Below are positions 10,969 through 20,259 of a stretch of 64,000 nucleotides of DNA, in pieces. The number at the start of each line of letters is the position of its first letter. Position 1 is the stretch's first letter. Location of the stretch: contig JABHFS010000040.1 in the NCBI GenBank assembly GCA_018672475.1, positions 1-64,000 on the forward strand, read 5' to 3'. This DNA comes from Gemmatimonadota bacterium (GTDB lineage: Bacteria > Latescibacterota > UBA2968 > UBA8231). The position numbers and the translations under genes were made by a program. The notes beneath the pieces are model-generated. The model was not told the origin of the DNA. It was given only the letters and a program-made list of their open reading frames with translations, and searched no databases.

Positions 10969-13374
10969 ATGCGCATAGACTACCAAAAGCTCGTCAACTA
11001 TATATACCACCACTATATCGGCATCATCCTGCTGGCGGCGGTCTGCTCCGTTTTCTCCGGATTCTTCGCAGTTAAGCTGGCCAAGAACATCAAGACCGAT
11101 TTCGCTGACCTATTGCCCAACGACTACGAAAGCGTCCGCGAACTCAACCGTATCAAAGCACGCGTCGGCGGCATCGGCCCGCTGATGGTCGTCATTACCG
11201 GCGACGACATGGACAAGGCGATCGACTTCATGCTGGTCCTCGCCGATTCGCTCGAGAAAAGCCCCTTGATCAGCTCGCTCAGCCGGCTCGACAACAAAAG
11301 GGAGCTCATTGAGGCCAACCGGCTGCTCTATATGGATCTGGACGACTTGCAGGAGATCCACGCTCGGCTCGACGACCATGTAGAGCTGCAAAAGCTCAAA
11401 CAGTCGCCGCTCTACTTCGCCCTAGACGACGAGGAAGAGGAAGGCCTGAACTTCTCGGACATCGAGGACAAATACCGCAAACGCAACGGCGAAACCACCG
11501 GCATCGAGCAGAAATACGGGCAGTACGTGCTGACCAAGGAGGGCAATGGTGTCATTCTCAGACTCTACCCAGCCGGTGTCATCACGGATGTCAAGTTTTC
11601 CCAGGCACTATTAGAGAACCTCGACCAAACCATCGAATCGATCGACCCCAAACGCTTCCACCCCAGCCTCGAATACGTCTACAAGGGCAGCTTTAAAAAC
11701 AGTGCCAACCAAGTCAAGATCATCATGCAGGACCTCAAGTCGACGGCGACCTACAGCATCCTCGGCGTGCTCCTGCTCATCACGGTCTACTTCCGCCAAG
11801 TACTCGGTTCCCTCTTCATCACCCTGCCTTTACTGATGAGCCTGGCCTGGACCTTCGGCGTGACTTATCTGGCTATCGGCAGCCTCAATATGATTACCGT
11901 CGGCCTCTTCGCAATCCTCTTCGGGCTGGGCATCGACTTCGGCATCCACATTTTCGCCCGCTACCGCGAAGCCAGACGCCGCGGAACCGGCATCGAAGAG
12001 GCCCTGACCGAAACCGTCGTGCACACCGGCAGCGCCCTGACGACCACTGCCGTCACCACCTCGGTCGCCTTCTACTCCCTATTGCTGACCGATTTCAAGG
12101 GGTTCTCGGAATTTGGTTTTATCGTCGGCACCGGCATCCTCTTTTCGCTGGTGGCCATGGTCGTCGTCTGCCCGGCCTTTATCGTCCTGGCCGAACGCTT
12201 CCGCCTGATTAGCTTGCAGCGCAAGGAGATCCCGCGGCACCTGCTGCGCAAAGGCCGCTATCCGATGCCGTGGATCACATTATTCCTCGGAGCGATCGCC
12301 ACCGCCTATTCCTGTTTCCACACTTTTGACCTTGAATTCGAATACGATTTCAGCAAGCTCAAACCCGCGCCCGAGGTCAGCGTCAACAAGGCCAGCCTGC
12401 CCGCAAGCCTCAAGGAGGGCCGCTCGCCGGCGATTGTGCTCACCGAGAGCTACGAAGAGGCGATGGCAGTGGTCAAAAGAGTCAAGGAGATCAAAGCCGC
12501 CAAAGGCGACTCCTCCACCATCCTCAATGTCAAAAGCGTCTATTCGGTGTTGCCCAAAAAACAGGACGAGAAACTGGCGACGATCGGCGAGATCCGCGCT
12601 TTGCTTGATCGAGAAGAGCGTCGATTCTCAGACGATGAACGAGCGGAGGTCGATTCGCTTCGCCCCTATCTCAATGTCAAAAAATTGACCCTCTACGACC
12701 TACCAGCCGACTTGACCAACGAGTTCAAGAGCAAAGACGGCGAAATTCTCAATTTCGTGGCCATCAATTCCTCCGTACAACTAAAAGACGGGCTCAACGC
12801 CATCCGCTTCGCCGAAGAGATCCGTCGAATCGAGACCCCTTCGGGCAATCTCTACTTGGCTTCTAGCTCACACGTGATCATCGCCGAAATGCTCAAGGTC
12901 ATGCTCGACGACAGCACACTCGCCGTCATCCTCACCCTCAGCGTCGTCACCCTGGTGCTGCTGATCGACCTGCGCAGCTTCGTCGACACCTTTTTAGTAC
13001 TGACACCGCTATTGGCCGCTTTGGCCTGGGTGACCGGTTTTATGTATGTTTTCGACATCAAGCTCAACCTTTACAACATGGTCGCCTTCCCGACAATTAT
13101 TGGCATGGGTATCGACAATGGCGTACATATCTTTCATCGATACCGCGAGACCGGCAAGGGTTCGCTGCGCCTGGTATTGCGCACCACCGGTATGGCGCTG
13201 CTGGCCACATCGCTAACCACCATGGTAGGTTTCTCGGGGTTAGTACCCGCCATCCACCCGGCACTCACTTCAATCGGCGTGCTTTCGCTGGTAGGACTAG
13301 GGTCCTGCTTTATCGCCTCGGTGACCCTATTGCCGGCCCTATTGCAGATTCGAGAGCGCTACGCCACAGCCTAA
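10969..13374 (+). CDS. RND/MMPL-family transporter (HpnN-like)
   Basis: An 801-residue inner-membrane protein with two MMPL halves. Membrane segments lie at about 15-37, a cluster at about 260-420, one at about 425-445, and a second cluster at about 650-795, giving roughly twelve. Large periplasmic loops fill about 40-250 and 450-640. Both clusters contain the RND core pattern (G-L-G-I-D-F-G-I-H-I-F-x-R-Y-R-E and G-M-G-I-D-N-G-V-H-I-F-H-R-Y-R-E), with acidic residues suited to proton relay. Such single-chain RND proteins (HpnN, MmpL) move lipids such as hopanoids across the periplasm. Together with the TolC and two MlaC-like genes upstream it suggests a lipid export or trafficking machine; the cargo is unknown. 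It ends the operon, before the hairpin at 13394-13425. Confidence 0.87.
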   Translation: MRIDYQKLVNYIYHHYIGIILLAAVCSVFSGFFAVKLAKNIKTDFADLLPNDYESVRELNRIKARVGGIGPLMVVITGDDMDKAIDFMLVLADSLEKSPLISSLSRLDNKRELIEANRLLYMDLDDLQEIHARLDDHVELQKLKQSPLYFALDDEEEEGLNFSDIEDKYRKRNGETTGIEQKYGQYVLTKEGNGVILRLYPAGVITDVKFSQALLENLDQTIESIDPKRFHPSLEYVYKGSFKNSANQVKIIMQDLKSTATYSILGVLLLITVYFRQVLGSLFITLPLLMSLAWTFGVTYLAIGSLNMITVGLFAILFGLGIDFGIHIFARYREARRRGTGIEEALTETVVHTGSALTTTAVTTSVAFYSLLLTDFKGFSEFGFIVGTGILFSLVAMVVVCPAFIVLAERFRLISLQRKEIPRHLLRKGRYPMPWITLFLGAIATAYSCFHTFDLEFEYDFSKLKPAPEVSVNKASLPASLKEGRSPAIVLTESYEEAMAVVKRVKEIKAAKGDSSTILNVKSVYSVLPKKQDEKLATIGEIRALLDREERRFSDDERAEVDSLRPYLNVKKLTLYDLPADLTNEFKSKDGEILNFVAINSSVQLKDGLNAIRFAEEIRRIETPSGNLYLASSSHVIIAEMLKVMLDDSTLAVILTLSVVTLVLLIDLRSFVDTFLVLTPLLAALAWVTGFMYVFDIKLNLYNMVAFPTIIGMGIDNGVHIFHRYRETGKGSLRLVLRTTGMALLATSLTTMVGFSGLVPAIHPALTSIGVLSLVGLGSCFIASVTLLPALLQIRERYATA

Positions 13375-13393
13375 AAAGATATTTAACCACAAA

Positions 13394-13425
13394 GAAGGCC
13401 GACCCGCGTTGGCGGATCGGCCTTC
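13394..13425. terminator. Strong hairpin between RND gene and tRNA-Gly
   Basis: A nine-base perfect stem (13394-13402 with 13417-13425), extended inside by CCGC/GCGG around a GTTG loop. On the minus strand it is followed by three T residues, on the plus strand by no clear T-run. It lies between the convergent RND operon and tRNA-Gly and probably stops transcription from both sides. Confidence 0.6.
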
Positions 13426-13466
13426 TCTGATCGTATAGCTATACTCAACTAAAATAAAACAAAAAA

Positions 13467-13542
13467 TGGAGCGAGAGACGAGACTCGAACTCGCGACAAC
13501 CACGTTGGCAACGTGGGGCTCTACCAACTGAGCTACTCTCGC
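13467..13542 (-). tRNA. tRNA-Gly (anticodon GCC)
   Basis: A complete 76-base cloverleaf on the minus strand. The acceptor stem GCGAGAG/CTCTCGC pairs perfectly, the D stem is GCTC/GAGC, and the anticodon stem CCACG/CGTGG encloses loop TTGCCAA with anticodon GCC at 13507-13509. The T stem GCGAG/CTCGT carries TTCGAGT. The discriminator base is T and the CCA end is encoded. It decodes GGC and GGT glycine codons. It has its own promoter at 13569-13597 and a hairpin 40 bases downstream. Confidence 0.96.
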
Positions 13543-13568
13543 TCGAAAAACAATTATGTGAGGAGAAA

Positions 13569-13597
13569 AATATAACCATGCCTCGTAAAAGCGTCAA
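13569..13597 (-). promoter_or_regulatory. Sigma-70-type promoter of tRNA-Gly
   Basis: Read on the minus strand: TTGACG (13597-13592), 17-base spacer, TATATT (13574-13569). Transcription would start near 13562, about 20 bases before the mature tRNA. The spacer and -35 box lie inside the first codons of the divergent lipoprotein gene that starts at 13578. Confidence 0.7.
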
Positions 13598-16500
13598 GGT
13601 GCTAAAATACCTTTTACCCCTTACCTTCGCCCTCTTCGGCACAGCTTGCGAACAGGAAGCGCCGGAGGAACAAACGACACTGCCCCCGCGGGCACGTTGG
13701 CACAACAACCAAGGCGTGGTCTACATGGACCAGCACAACTACACCCGCGGACGCGAGGAATTCCAACGGGCCTTGACCATAGCCCCTGACTACGCCGGTG
13801 CCAATGCCAATCTCGGCATTGCCTATTATGCCCTCGGCAAATACGACAGCGCCGCCACCGCCCTGCAAAACGCCATCGCCATTGCCCCCGAGTTGCTGCA
13901 CGCCAATTACGCACTCGGCTTGATCTATAACGCTCAGGGCAAGGAGCACCAAAAAGCGCTCGAGGCCTTGCAAAAAGTCGCCGCCGCAGACTTGGACGAC
14001 CCCCACGTGCGCTATTATATGGGACAGATAAAAGCGAAACTCGAACAAAGCGACGCGGCCATCGACGACTTCCAGGAAGCCATTCGCTTAGACCCTTACA
14101 ATGTTTCCGCATACTATGGCCTGGCCAACCTCTACCGCCGTATAGACCGGCAGGACGACTGGCGCAAAACCCTAGAGCATTTCAACCAACTCAGCCAAGC
14201 CGGTCACCAAGGCGTCAGTTCCTCATACCAGGGCCAGGGTAAATACGCCGAAGCCGTAGCTGACGCCGGTGGGGCCAACCCCGAACTCGATGACCAAGCC
14301 GGCCGGTTCCGCTTCGCGTCGATAGGAACTGCTCCAGCGACTCCCGCCCGCTTTGCGGCGTTGGCCAACTACAATGCCGACCACCGCCCCGACGCGTTAG
14401 CTGGCACAACAGAGTTAGCGCTCTTTGCCTCCGGAAACGAGAAAGAGCCGAATACCCCATTTGCGCCGCCGCAGGCCTTTAAAGCGACCGGCGCCTCCTT
14501 CGGCGACATCGACAACGATGGCGGCACCGACCTAATCCTCAGTGGCACCGATGGCACCCTGCTCTATCGCGCGACGGACCCCGGCCATTGGTCAACAAGC
14601 GTAAAACTGCCTGTTGCCTCAGCCCTCACAGTCTTCGGCGATGCCGACCACGACGGCGATCTCGACTTATTGACCCTTGGTTCCCGCGTTCACCTGCTCA
14701 CCAACGACGGCGAGGGCCAATTCACCGATATCAGCGCTGCCGCGGGTTTTGCCGGAGCAAAGGCCCATCAAGCCCTGTTCTCCGATTTTGATAACGACCG
14801 CGACGTGGATATCGTTCTGCTCTCGTCTGCAGGTCTGCAAGTCTACACCAATAACCGCGATGGGACCTTCACGGAAATCGCCGCCGAACTCGGCCTGGAC
14901 CAAGCCAAGGGCAGCGGTTTGGCCATCGAGGATTTTAATCAGGACAGCTATATGGATCTGGCCCTGGTCAGCGATACCGGCCAATTGCAGATCTATCACA
15001 ATCGCGATGGCCAAGCCTTCGCAATCGAGGACGTATCGTCTTCGACTCCGCTTCCCCAGCACCTATTGTCGGCCGACCTCGATAACGACGGCGACCTCGA
15101 CCTGGCCGCCTATGGCGACGGCCCGCTACAACTTCTCGCCTATACCTCCGGTCAATTTCAGCGCCAAGAAGCGCTCGATTCCACTAGCGGGGCAGCGCTT
15201 TTGGCCGACTTCGACAGCGACGGCCGAATCGATATCTGGACCAATAGCCAGGTGCTCGCCAATCAGAATGAAGGAGGGCGCTGGATCAAGATCGCCGCGC
15301 AGGGGCTCAACAGCAACCGCGCCGGCATAGGTGCCAAAGTCGAGATAAAAACCGCCAATCGCCTACAGAAACGCGAGGTCCGCAGCCAGACCCATACCGG
15401 CGAATTGAACTTCGGCGTAGCGGCCAGCGACTCGGTGGAATTTATCCGCATTCTTTGGCCGGGCGGAGTGCGCCAGACCGAATTGGCCACCGGCGCCGGT
15501 CAGCGACTCGAGCTTACCGAACTCGACCGCAAGGGTACCTCCTGTCCCATCCTCTACGCCTGGGACGGCGAGCGCTATCGCTTTGTAAGCGATATACCCG
15601 GCGGCGCCATTATAGGCTACTTGACAGCACCTAACCAATATAACAGCCCCGATACCGACGAGTACCTACGCCTGGGACCACTCGCTCCCAAAGACGGCCG
15701 CTACGTCCTACAGTTAGCCAATCAGTTAGAAGAAGTCATTTATATCGACGCGCTGGAGTTAGTCGCCATCGACCATCCCATTGGCGCCGACGTCTACCCC
15801 AATGAACGCCTGCTCTCGCAACCGCCCTATCCAGAATTCGGGCTTTACCCACTGCGCAAGTTGCGCGCCCCCGTAGCCGCGATCGACCACCAAGGCGTGG
15901 ACGCGCTTTCCGCATTAGAGGACATAGACGACGAGTGGTATGAGGGTTTCACCCGACTCGACATTCACGGCTATGCCGAAGATTATTCGCTCGAACTGGA
16001 TTTTGGCGACCTGTCCGAATATGCCCATCCCGTACTACTCGGCTACGGTTGGGTCGATTACGCGCATTCTACCTCGAACTGGAGTGCAGCCCAACGCGGC
16101 CTAGCGCTTTACCCACCGCGCCTCGAAGTCGCCGACGGCCAGGGGGGGTGGATCGAGGTCAGCGCCGATATGGGTTCTCCGGCCGGGTTGCCGAAACATA
16201 TGCTCTTCGACCTCAAGGGCGTTTTCCCCTCTGCGGACTACCGCTTGCGTATCACGACCAACACCGCACTCTACTGGGACCAACTGCAAATTGGTGAAGC
16301 CACGCCCGACCCCTTGCTCGTACAGCGACTACAGCCTTCAGCCAGCGACTTGCATTGGCGCGGCTATCCGGCCCACACCGCTGTCAAAGGCACCTTCGCC
16401 TTCCGTTACCACTACGACAAGCTGTTGTTAGAGGCACCTTGGGGCACGCACAGCGGGGCTTTTACCCGTTTCGGCCCGGTCGATGAATTAGTTCAGGAAA

Positions 16501-16793
16501 TCGACGATCGTTTTGTGATCATGTTACACGGTGACGAACTAACCATCGAATTCGACGCCACAACCCTGCCCCCACCCGCAGCGGGGCTAGAACGATCGTT
16601 CCTGCTCTACGCCGATGGCTTCGGCAAGGACATGGACTTTCACTCGGGCAATTCGCTCAGCGTCGAGCCATTGCCCTTCCACGGCATGTCGGCCTACCCC
16701 TATCCGGCAGACGAGCGCTATCCGCAGACCAGCGCGCATCTGGAGTATCTGCAAGACTATAACACGCGCGGGATCAAAGGCTACTATGAATAG
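13578..16793 (+). CDS. Giant lipoprotein: TPR, FG-GAP/VCBS repeats and ASPIC/UnbV domain
   Basis: A 1071-residue protein with a lipoprotein signal (lipobox ending at C24). Residues about 40-220 form four to five TPR units. From about 235 to 560 come FG-GAP/VCBS repeats with calcium-type loops (D-I-D-N-D-G, D-A-D-H-D-G-D-L-D, D-F-D-N-D-R-D-V-D, D-L-D-N-D-G-D-L-D, D-F-D-S-D-G-R-I-D), predicting a beta-propeller. About 570-650 is an ASPIC/UnbV domain (N-R-A-G-I-G-A-K-V, then I-L-W-P-G-G). The last 420 residues are a beta-rich region I cannot place, starting with L-Y-A-W-D-G-E-R-Y-R-F-V-S-D-I-P-G-G. It is probably anchored to the outer membrane or exported. Function unknown; such proteins are thought to bind glycans or proteins. 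GAGGAG precedes the ATG. It is convergent with the next gene. Confidence 0.8.
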   Translation: MPRKSVKVLKYLLPLTFALFGTACEQEAPEEQTTLPPRARWHNNQGVVYMDQHNYTRGREEFQRALTIAPDYAGANANLGIAYYALGKYDSAATALQNAIAIAPELLHANYALGLIYNAQGKEHQKALEALQKVAAADLDDPHVRYYMGQIKAKLEQSDAAIDDFQEAIRLDPYNVSAYYGLANLYRRIDRQDDWRKTLEHFNQLSQAGHQGVSSSYQGQGKYAEAVADAGGANPELDDQAGRFRFASIGTAPATPARFAALANYNADHRPDALAGTTELALFASGNEKEPNTPFAPPQAFKATGASFGDIDNDGGTDLILSGTDGTLLYRATDPGHWSTSVKLPVASALTVFGDADHDGDLDLLTLGSRVHLLTNDGEGQFTDISAAAGFAGAKAHQALFSDFDNDRDVDIVLLSSAGLQVYTNNRDGTFTEIAAELGLDQAKGSGLAIEDFNQDSYMDLALVSDTGQLQIYHNRDGQAFAIEDVSSSTPLPQHLLSADLDNDGDLDLAAYGDGPLQLLAYTSGQFQRQEALDSTSGAALLADFDSDGRIDIWTNSQVLANQNEGGRWIKIAAQGLNSNRAGIGAKVEIKTANRLQKREVRSQTHTGELNFGVAASDSVEFIRILWPGGVRQTELATGAGQRLELTELDRKGTSCPILYAWDGERYRFVSDIPGGAIIGYLTAPNQYNSPDTDEYLRLGPLAPKDGRYVLQLANQLEEVIYIDALELVAIDHPIGADVYPNERLLSQPPYPEFGLYPLRKLRAPVAAIDHQGVDALSALEDIDDEWYEGFTRLDIHGYAEDYSLELDFGDLSEYAHPVLLGYGWVDYAHSTSNWSAAQRGLALYPPRLEVADGQGGWIEVSADMGSPAGLPKHMLFDLKGVFPSADYRLRITTNTALYWDQLQIGEATPDPLLVQRLQPSASDLHWRGYPAHTAVKGTFAFRYHYDKLLLEAPWGTHSGAFTRFGPVDELVQEIDDRFVIMLHGDELTIEFDATTLPPPAAGLERSFLLYADGFGKDMDFHSGNSLSVEPLPFHGMSAYPYPADERYPQTSAHLEYLQDYNTRGIKGYYE

Positions 16794-16811
16794 GGTATAG
16801 ACCGTTACGAC

Positions 16812-17744
16812 TTACTCGGAACTCAGAGCGCAGCGAAAGCCGATATAATCCTGATACATCGTGGGTATCGCGTTGTGCCTGGACAGGGCGCGGATATCGA
16901 TGCGATTGGTCTGATAACCACCGCCCCGGTAGACCTTTTGCCGCCCGTCTGGAGGGCCTAGCGGATTGGAATCGGGGCTGCGGGCATAGTATGTTGCCTC
17001 ATACCAATCGTTAACCCACTCGCCAACATTCCCGCACATATCCCAAATCCCGAACTCGCTCTGTCCCTTGATATACTTATCAACAGAGGAGGTACCGCCC
17101 TCAGGGTTGTTGAAATTGGCGAAGTCTTGGTTGACTTGTTTGCCCCAGGAATACTCCCGCCCCTCGGTTCCGCGCGCCGCCCACTCCCACTCAGCCTCCG
17201 TCGGCAGGCGCTTATTGACCCAGTCGGCATAAACGCTGGCGTCTTCCCAGGTGACATTGACCACGGGGTGATCGGCCCGCCCCGTGAGGAAATTACCGCC
17301 TTGCCAATGCACCGGCGTCCGACGTCCAGTCGCGTCGATGAAGTCCTTGTATTGCAGGTTTGTCACTTCGAAGCGGTCGAGATAGAAAGCCTTAACCTGT
17401 ACCAGATGTTCTGGGTTTTCGTTTTTACGGCCGACCAGATCACTACCCATCTTGAACGATCCGACGGAAATAAAAACCATTTCCCGTTCATTGAGCTTGT
17501 CCTGGAATTCCTGACGTCGATCTTCGAGCTCCGATATTTCGCGACGCACGCTATCGATATTAACAGAGATTTCCTGGGCAGAATTCTCGGCTTCCGATAT
17601 TTTGCTGGAAAAATCATGCCGACGGCTCGACACATGCTCGACCCTGGGCATGACCAACATCAATTTCTTGCGGTAATCGACGAAAATCATCACCCACAAT
17701 ATTGCGCATAACGCAATGGCCAGCCCATATGTCCAGTCTCCCAT
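16812..17744 (-). CDS. Membrane-anchored coiled-coil protein with FGE-sulfatase-like domain
   Basis: A 310-residue protein: one membrane segment right after the start (about 5-22), a coiled coil (about 40-95), then a formylglycine-generating-enzyme-like (FGE/SUMF1) domain (about 100-308). The latter shows G-S-F-x-M-G-S, P-V-x-x-V-T-W, R-L-P-T-E-A-E-W-E-W-A-A-R-G, G-N-V-G-E-W and R-G-G-G-Y. True FGE enzymes carry two catalytic cysteines after R-G-G-S; here that stretch (residues after R-G-G-G-Y-Q-T-N-R) has none, so a binding or structural role is more likely than sulfatase activation. The longest frame begins at a TTG at 17798, but the ATG at 17744 has AAAGG upstream, starts just before the membrane segment and leaves 78 bp for the divergent promoters. 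Confidence 0.8.
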   Translation of the reverse strand: MGDWTYGLAIALCAILWVMIFVDYRKKLMLVMPRVEHVSSRRHDFSSKISEAENSAQEISVNIDSVRREISELEDRRQEFQDKLNEREMVFISVGSFKMGSDLVGRKNENPEHLVQVKAFYLDRFEVTNLQYKDFIDATGRRTPVHWQGGNFLTGRADHPVVNVTWEDASVYADWVNKRLPTEAEWEWAARGTEGREYSWGKQVNQDFANFNNPEGGTSSVDKYIKGQSEFGIWDMCGNVGEWVNDWYEATYYARSPDSNPLGPPDGRQKVYRGGGYQTNRIDIRALSRHNAIPTMYQDYIGFRCALSSE

Positions 17745-17763
17745 ACCTATTACCTTTACTACC

Positions 17764-17792
17764 TTGACTTTTAGAGAGGGCGAGGAGATATT
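17764..17792 (+). promoter_or_regulatory. Candidate promoter of the class A PBP gene
   Basis: TTGACT (17764-17769), 17-base spacer, GATATT (17787-17792), matching five and four of six consensus bases. The start point would be near 17800, giving a leader of about 20 bases before the ATG at 17823. Confidence 0.4.
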
Positions 17793-17822
17793 AGTCAAAG
17801 TTTCTTAACGACTTAACATCCC

Positions 17823-19928
17823 ATGCTCAAACGCCTACTGCTCTACACCGTTGCCTTCTTGGCCCTCTACGCTCTCGCCGGCGTCGGGATCTACCTAGCC
17901 TTCAACGACAACCTACCCGATATCGACGCCTGGAGTTTTCAGCCCAAGCGGGTTACTAAAGTATACTCCTCAGATGGTCGCCACCTCAAGGATTTTCTCG
18001 AGGAAAACCGTGAGATCCTAACCTACGAAGAAATTCCAAAATCCATCCAGATCGCCCTTGTCTCTATCGAAGACCAGCGTTTCTTCTCGCATTGGGGCAT
18101 CGATATCCGCCGCATCTTCGGGTCATTGCTATCCAATCTAAAATCGATGCGTATCGTCGGCCAAGGCGCAAGCACCATCACCCAACAACTCGCCCGCAAT
18201 ATCTTCAGCGAAGTCGGCAAACAGCGCAGCAGTGCCTCGTTCGAAGCCGTCATAGCTACCTACGCGCGCAAAGTCCGCGAGCAAATCACTGCCGTCTATA
18301 TAGAACGCCTGTACACCAAGCGCGAAATCTTGACCATGTATCTCAACAAGGTCTATTTCGGGCACGGGTCCTACGGACTTAAATCGGCGGCACGGTTCTA
18401 CTTCAACAAGAACGTCGAAGACCTCGCCGTCGAAGAGAGCGCCCTGCTCGCCGGGCTGCTCAAGGCACCCAACGGCTATAGCCCACTCCGGCGCCCAGAG
18501 CGGGCCCTCAAACGCCGCAACCAGGTATTGCGCAGCATGGTCGACAATAGCGTGATCACCCAAGCCCGCTACGAAAGCCTGCGCGAGGCTCCCATCGTCA
18601 CTCGACGGCGCCGACGCGAGGAGACCTATGGCCTAGCCCCCTATTTCGTCGAGCACGTCCGCCAACAGCTACAGCGCGAATTCGGCACCTCGATCTACCG
18701 GGAGGGCTTCGCGATCCACACCACCCTAGACTCGCGCCTGCAGCGCATCGCCGAAAAACACTTTAATATAGAAATCGGCAAGGTCCAGGAAAAAGTCAAT
18801 CAATACCTGGCGCGGCAAGACTCAAGCGAGGGGTTGCCCGACTCGGCCATAGTACAAGCCGCCTTCGTCGCCATGGAGCCTTCCACTGGCCGTATCCTCG
18901 CTATGATCGGCGGCCGCGACTTCAACCTCAGCAAGTTCAACCGCGCCACCCAGGCCAAACGGCAACCCGGTTCCTCGTTCAAACCCTTTATCTATACCGC
19001 CGCCATCGACAACAACCGCTTTCCGGTCGACGTGCTCGACGACAACGCCGTGACCCTATGGGACAAGGAAAATAGCGTATTCTGGGACCCCCAAAACTAC
19101 GACAAAAAATTCAAGGGCCCGATGACCTTGCGCGATGGTTTCAAACAGTCGCGCAACCTCATAGCGATTAAACTCGCCGACGAAATTGGCCCCCCCCTGA
19201 TTCGCGGTTATGCCCGCAACATGGGGATTTCAACCTATATCGCACCCGTCGCGTCGATCGGTATCGGCACCAGTGAAGTCCTATTGTTGGATATGGTCGC
19301 CGCTTATTCGGTCTTCCCCAACAAAGGCATCTACGTCGAGCCCACCTCGATCAGTCGCCTAGAGAGCAAAGACGGCAATATATTTTTCTCGCAGGAAAGC
19401 GGGCGTAAACGAGAAGTTTTGCGCCCTGCCGTGGCTGTTGTGGTCACCGATATGATGCGTTCGGTCATTGACGATATCGGCGGCACCGGACGCCGCATCC
19501 GCACCTTTTACCGATTCAAACCCGAGGCCGCCGGTAAAACGGGCACGACCAACGATTATACCGACGCGTGGTTCCTCGGCTTCACTCCGGATCTGGTAGC
19601 CGGAGTTTGGGTCGGGATTGACGACCCCAGCCTACGCCTCTGGCCGCGCCAGGCCGGTTCGGTCGCCGCGATGCCGCTCTGGGTCCAATTTATGAAGGAA
19701 GTGTATCTGACGGTGGAACCCTACCGCAGCCTAGAAGACCACGGTTTTGACTATCCCGAGGATTTGGTCGAACGTCTGGCCGTTTGCAACGACACCCACA
19801 AAATGGCGAGCCGCTTCTGCCCCGACCAAGGCGAAGACCTCTTTATAATCGGTGAGGCCTTGCCGAGCACCTGCCCCTTACACGGCGGCACCCAACAATC
19901 GAGCCCCGGCCGCAGACAGCGATTCTGA
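17823..19928 (+). CDS. mrcA: Class A penicillin-binding protein (PBP1a-like)
   Basis: A 701-residue bifunctional peptidoglycan synthase of the inner membrane, with one N-terminal membrane anchor (about 5-26). The GT51 glycosyltransferase domain (about 50-230) has E83-D-Q-R-F-F-S-H and G-A-S-T-I-T-Q-Q-L-A-R-N. The transpeptidase domain (about 300-640) has S384-S-F-K387, S443-R-N445 and K572-T-G574, so all catalytic motifs are intact. It polymerises lipid II and cross-links the stems. The C-terminal tail carries three cysteines (C-N-D-T, F-C-P-D, T-C-P-L) unlike the core family and may bind metal or form disulfides. No strong Shine-Dalgarno is seen. It lies between minus-strand genes encoding membrane-anchored coiled-coil proteins and converges with the one at 19931. 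Confidence 0.93.
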   Translation: MLKRLLLYTVAFLALYALAGVGIYLAFNDNLPDIDAWSFQPKRVTKVYSSDGRHLKDFLEENREILTYEEIPKSIQIALVSIEDQRFFSHWGIDIRRIFGSLLSNLKSMRIVGQGASTITQQLARNIFSEVGKQRSSASFEAVIATYARKVREQITAVYIERLYTKREILTMYLNKVYFGHGSYGLKSAARFYFNKNVEDLAVEESALLAGLLKAPNGYSPLRRPERALKRRNQVLRSMVDNSVITQARYESLREAPIVTRRRRREETYGLAPYFVEHVRQQLQREFGTSIYREGFAIHTTLDSRLQRIAEKHFNIEIGKVQEKVNQYLARQDSSEGLPDSAIVQAAFVAMEPSTGRILAMIGGRDFNLSKFNRATQAKRQPGSSFKPFIYTAAIDNNRFPVDVLDDNAVTLWDKENSVFWDPQNYDKKFKGPMTLRDGFKQSRNLIAIKLADEIGPPLIRGYARNMGISTYIAPVASIGIGTSEVLLLDMVAAYSVFPNKGIYVEPTSISRLESKDGNIFFSQESGRKREVLRPAVAVVVTDMMRSVIDDIGGTGRRIRTFYRFKPEAAGKTGTTNDYTDAWFLGFTPDLVAGVWVGIDDPSLRLWPRQAGSVAAMPLWVQFMKEVYLTVEPYRSLEDHGFDYPEDLVERLAVCNDTHKMASRFCPDQGEDLFIIGEALPSTCPLHGGTQQSSPGRRQRF

Positions 19929-19930
19929 GA

Positions 19931-20239
19931 TCAGTCTTCGACCTTAAACTTGGTGGGCTTGCGGCGACGCTCGCGATCACGGTATTCTTCGACTTTCTTG
20001 CCGGTCTCGGTCAATTCTTTTTCTAACTCACCGATCTCCATCTGCAACTCCTCAACTTCCTGCTTTGTCTCACCAGCGGCGGCTAGCTCACTCTCTATCT
20101 GCATTTCGCACTCGCGAATCTCCAGGCGCGCCCTATCCGCCTTTGGTTTTAGAGTGGAGGAATGTTTGAGGAATTCGATGATAATCCAGATGAGGAAACC
20201 GGCGGCACCGACCGCTATAGAAATATATACCCAGGCCAT
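19931..20239 (-). CDS. Small single-span membrane protein with coiled coil
   Basis: A 102-residue protein with one N-terminal membrane segment (about 3-23), followed by a strongly charged Glu/Lys/Leu-rich heptad stretch (about 35-85) that should form a coiled coil, and a basic end. I recognise no family. A good ribosome-binding site (GAGGAGAGG) precedes the ATG. It follows the MotE-like gene by 20 bp on the same strand and ends two bases from the PBP stop. The architecture (membrane anchor plus coiled coil) matches its neighbours at 16812 and 20260, suggesting one envelope-associated assembly, which is inference. Confidence 0.7.
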   Translation of the reverse strand: MAWVYISIAVGAAGFLIWIIIEFLKHSSTLKPKADRARLEIRECEMQIESELAAAGETKQEVEELQMEIGELEKELTETGKKVEEYRDRERRRKPTKFKVED

Positions 20240-20259
20240 TTGTCCTCTCCTCGTTCGTG

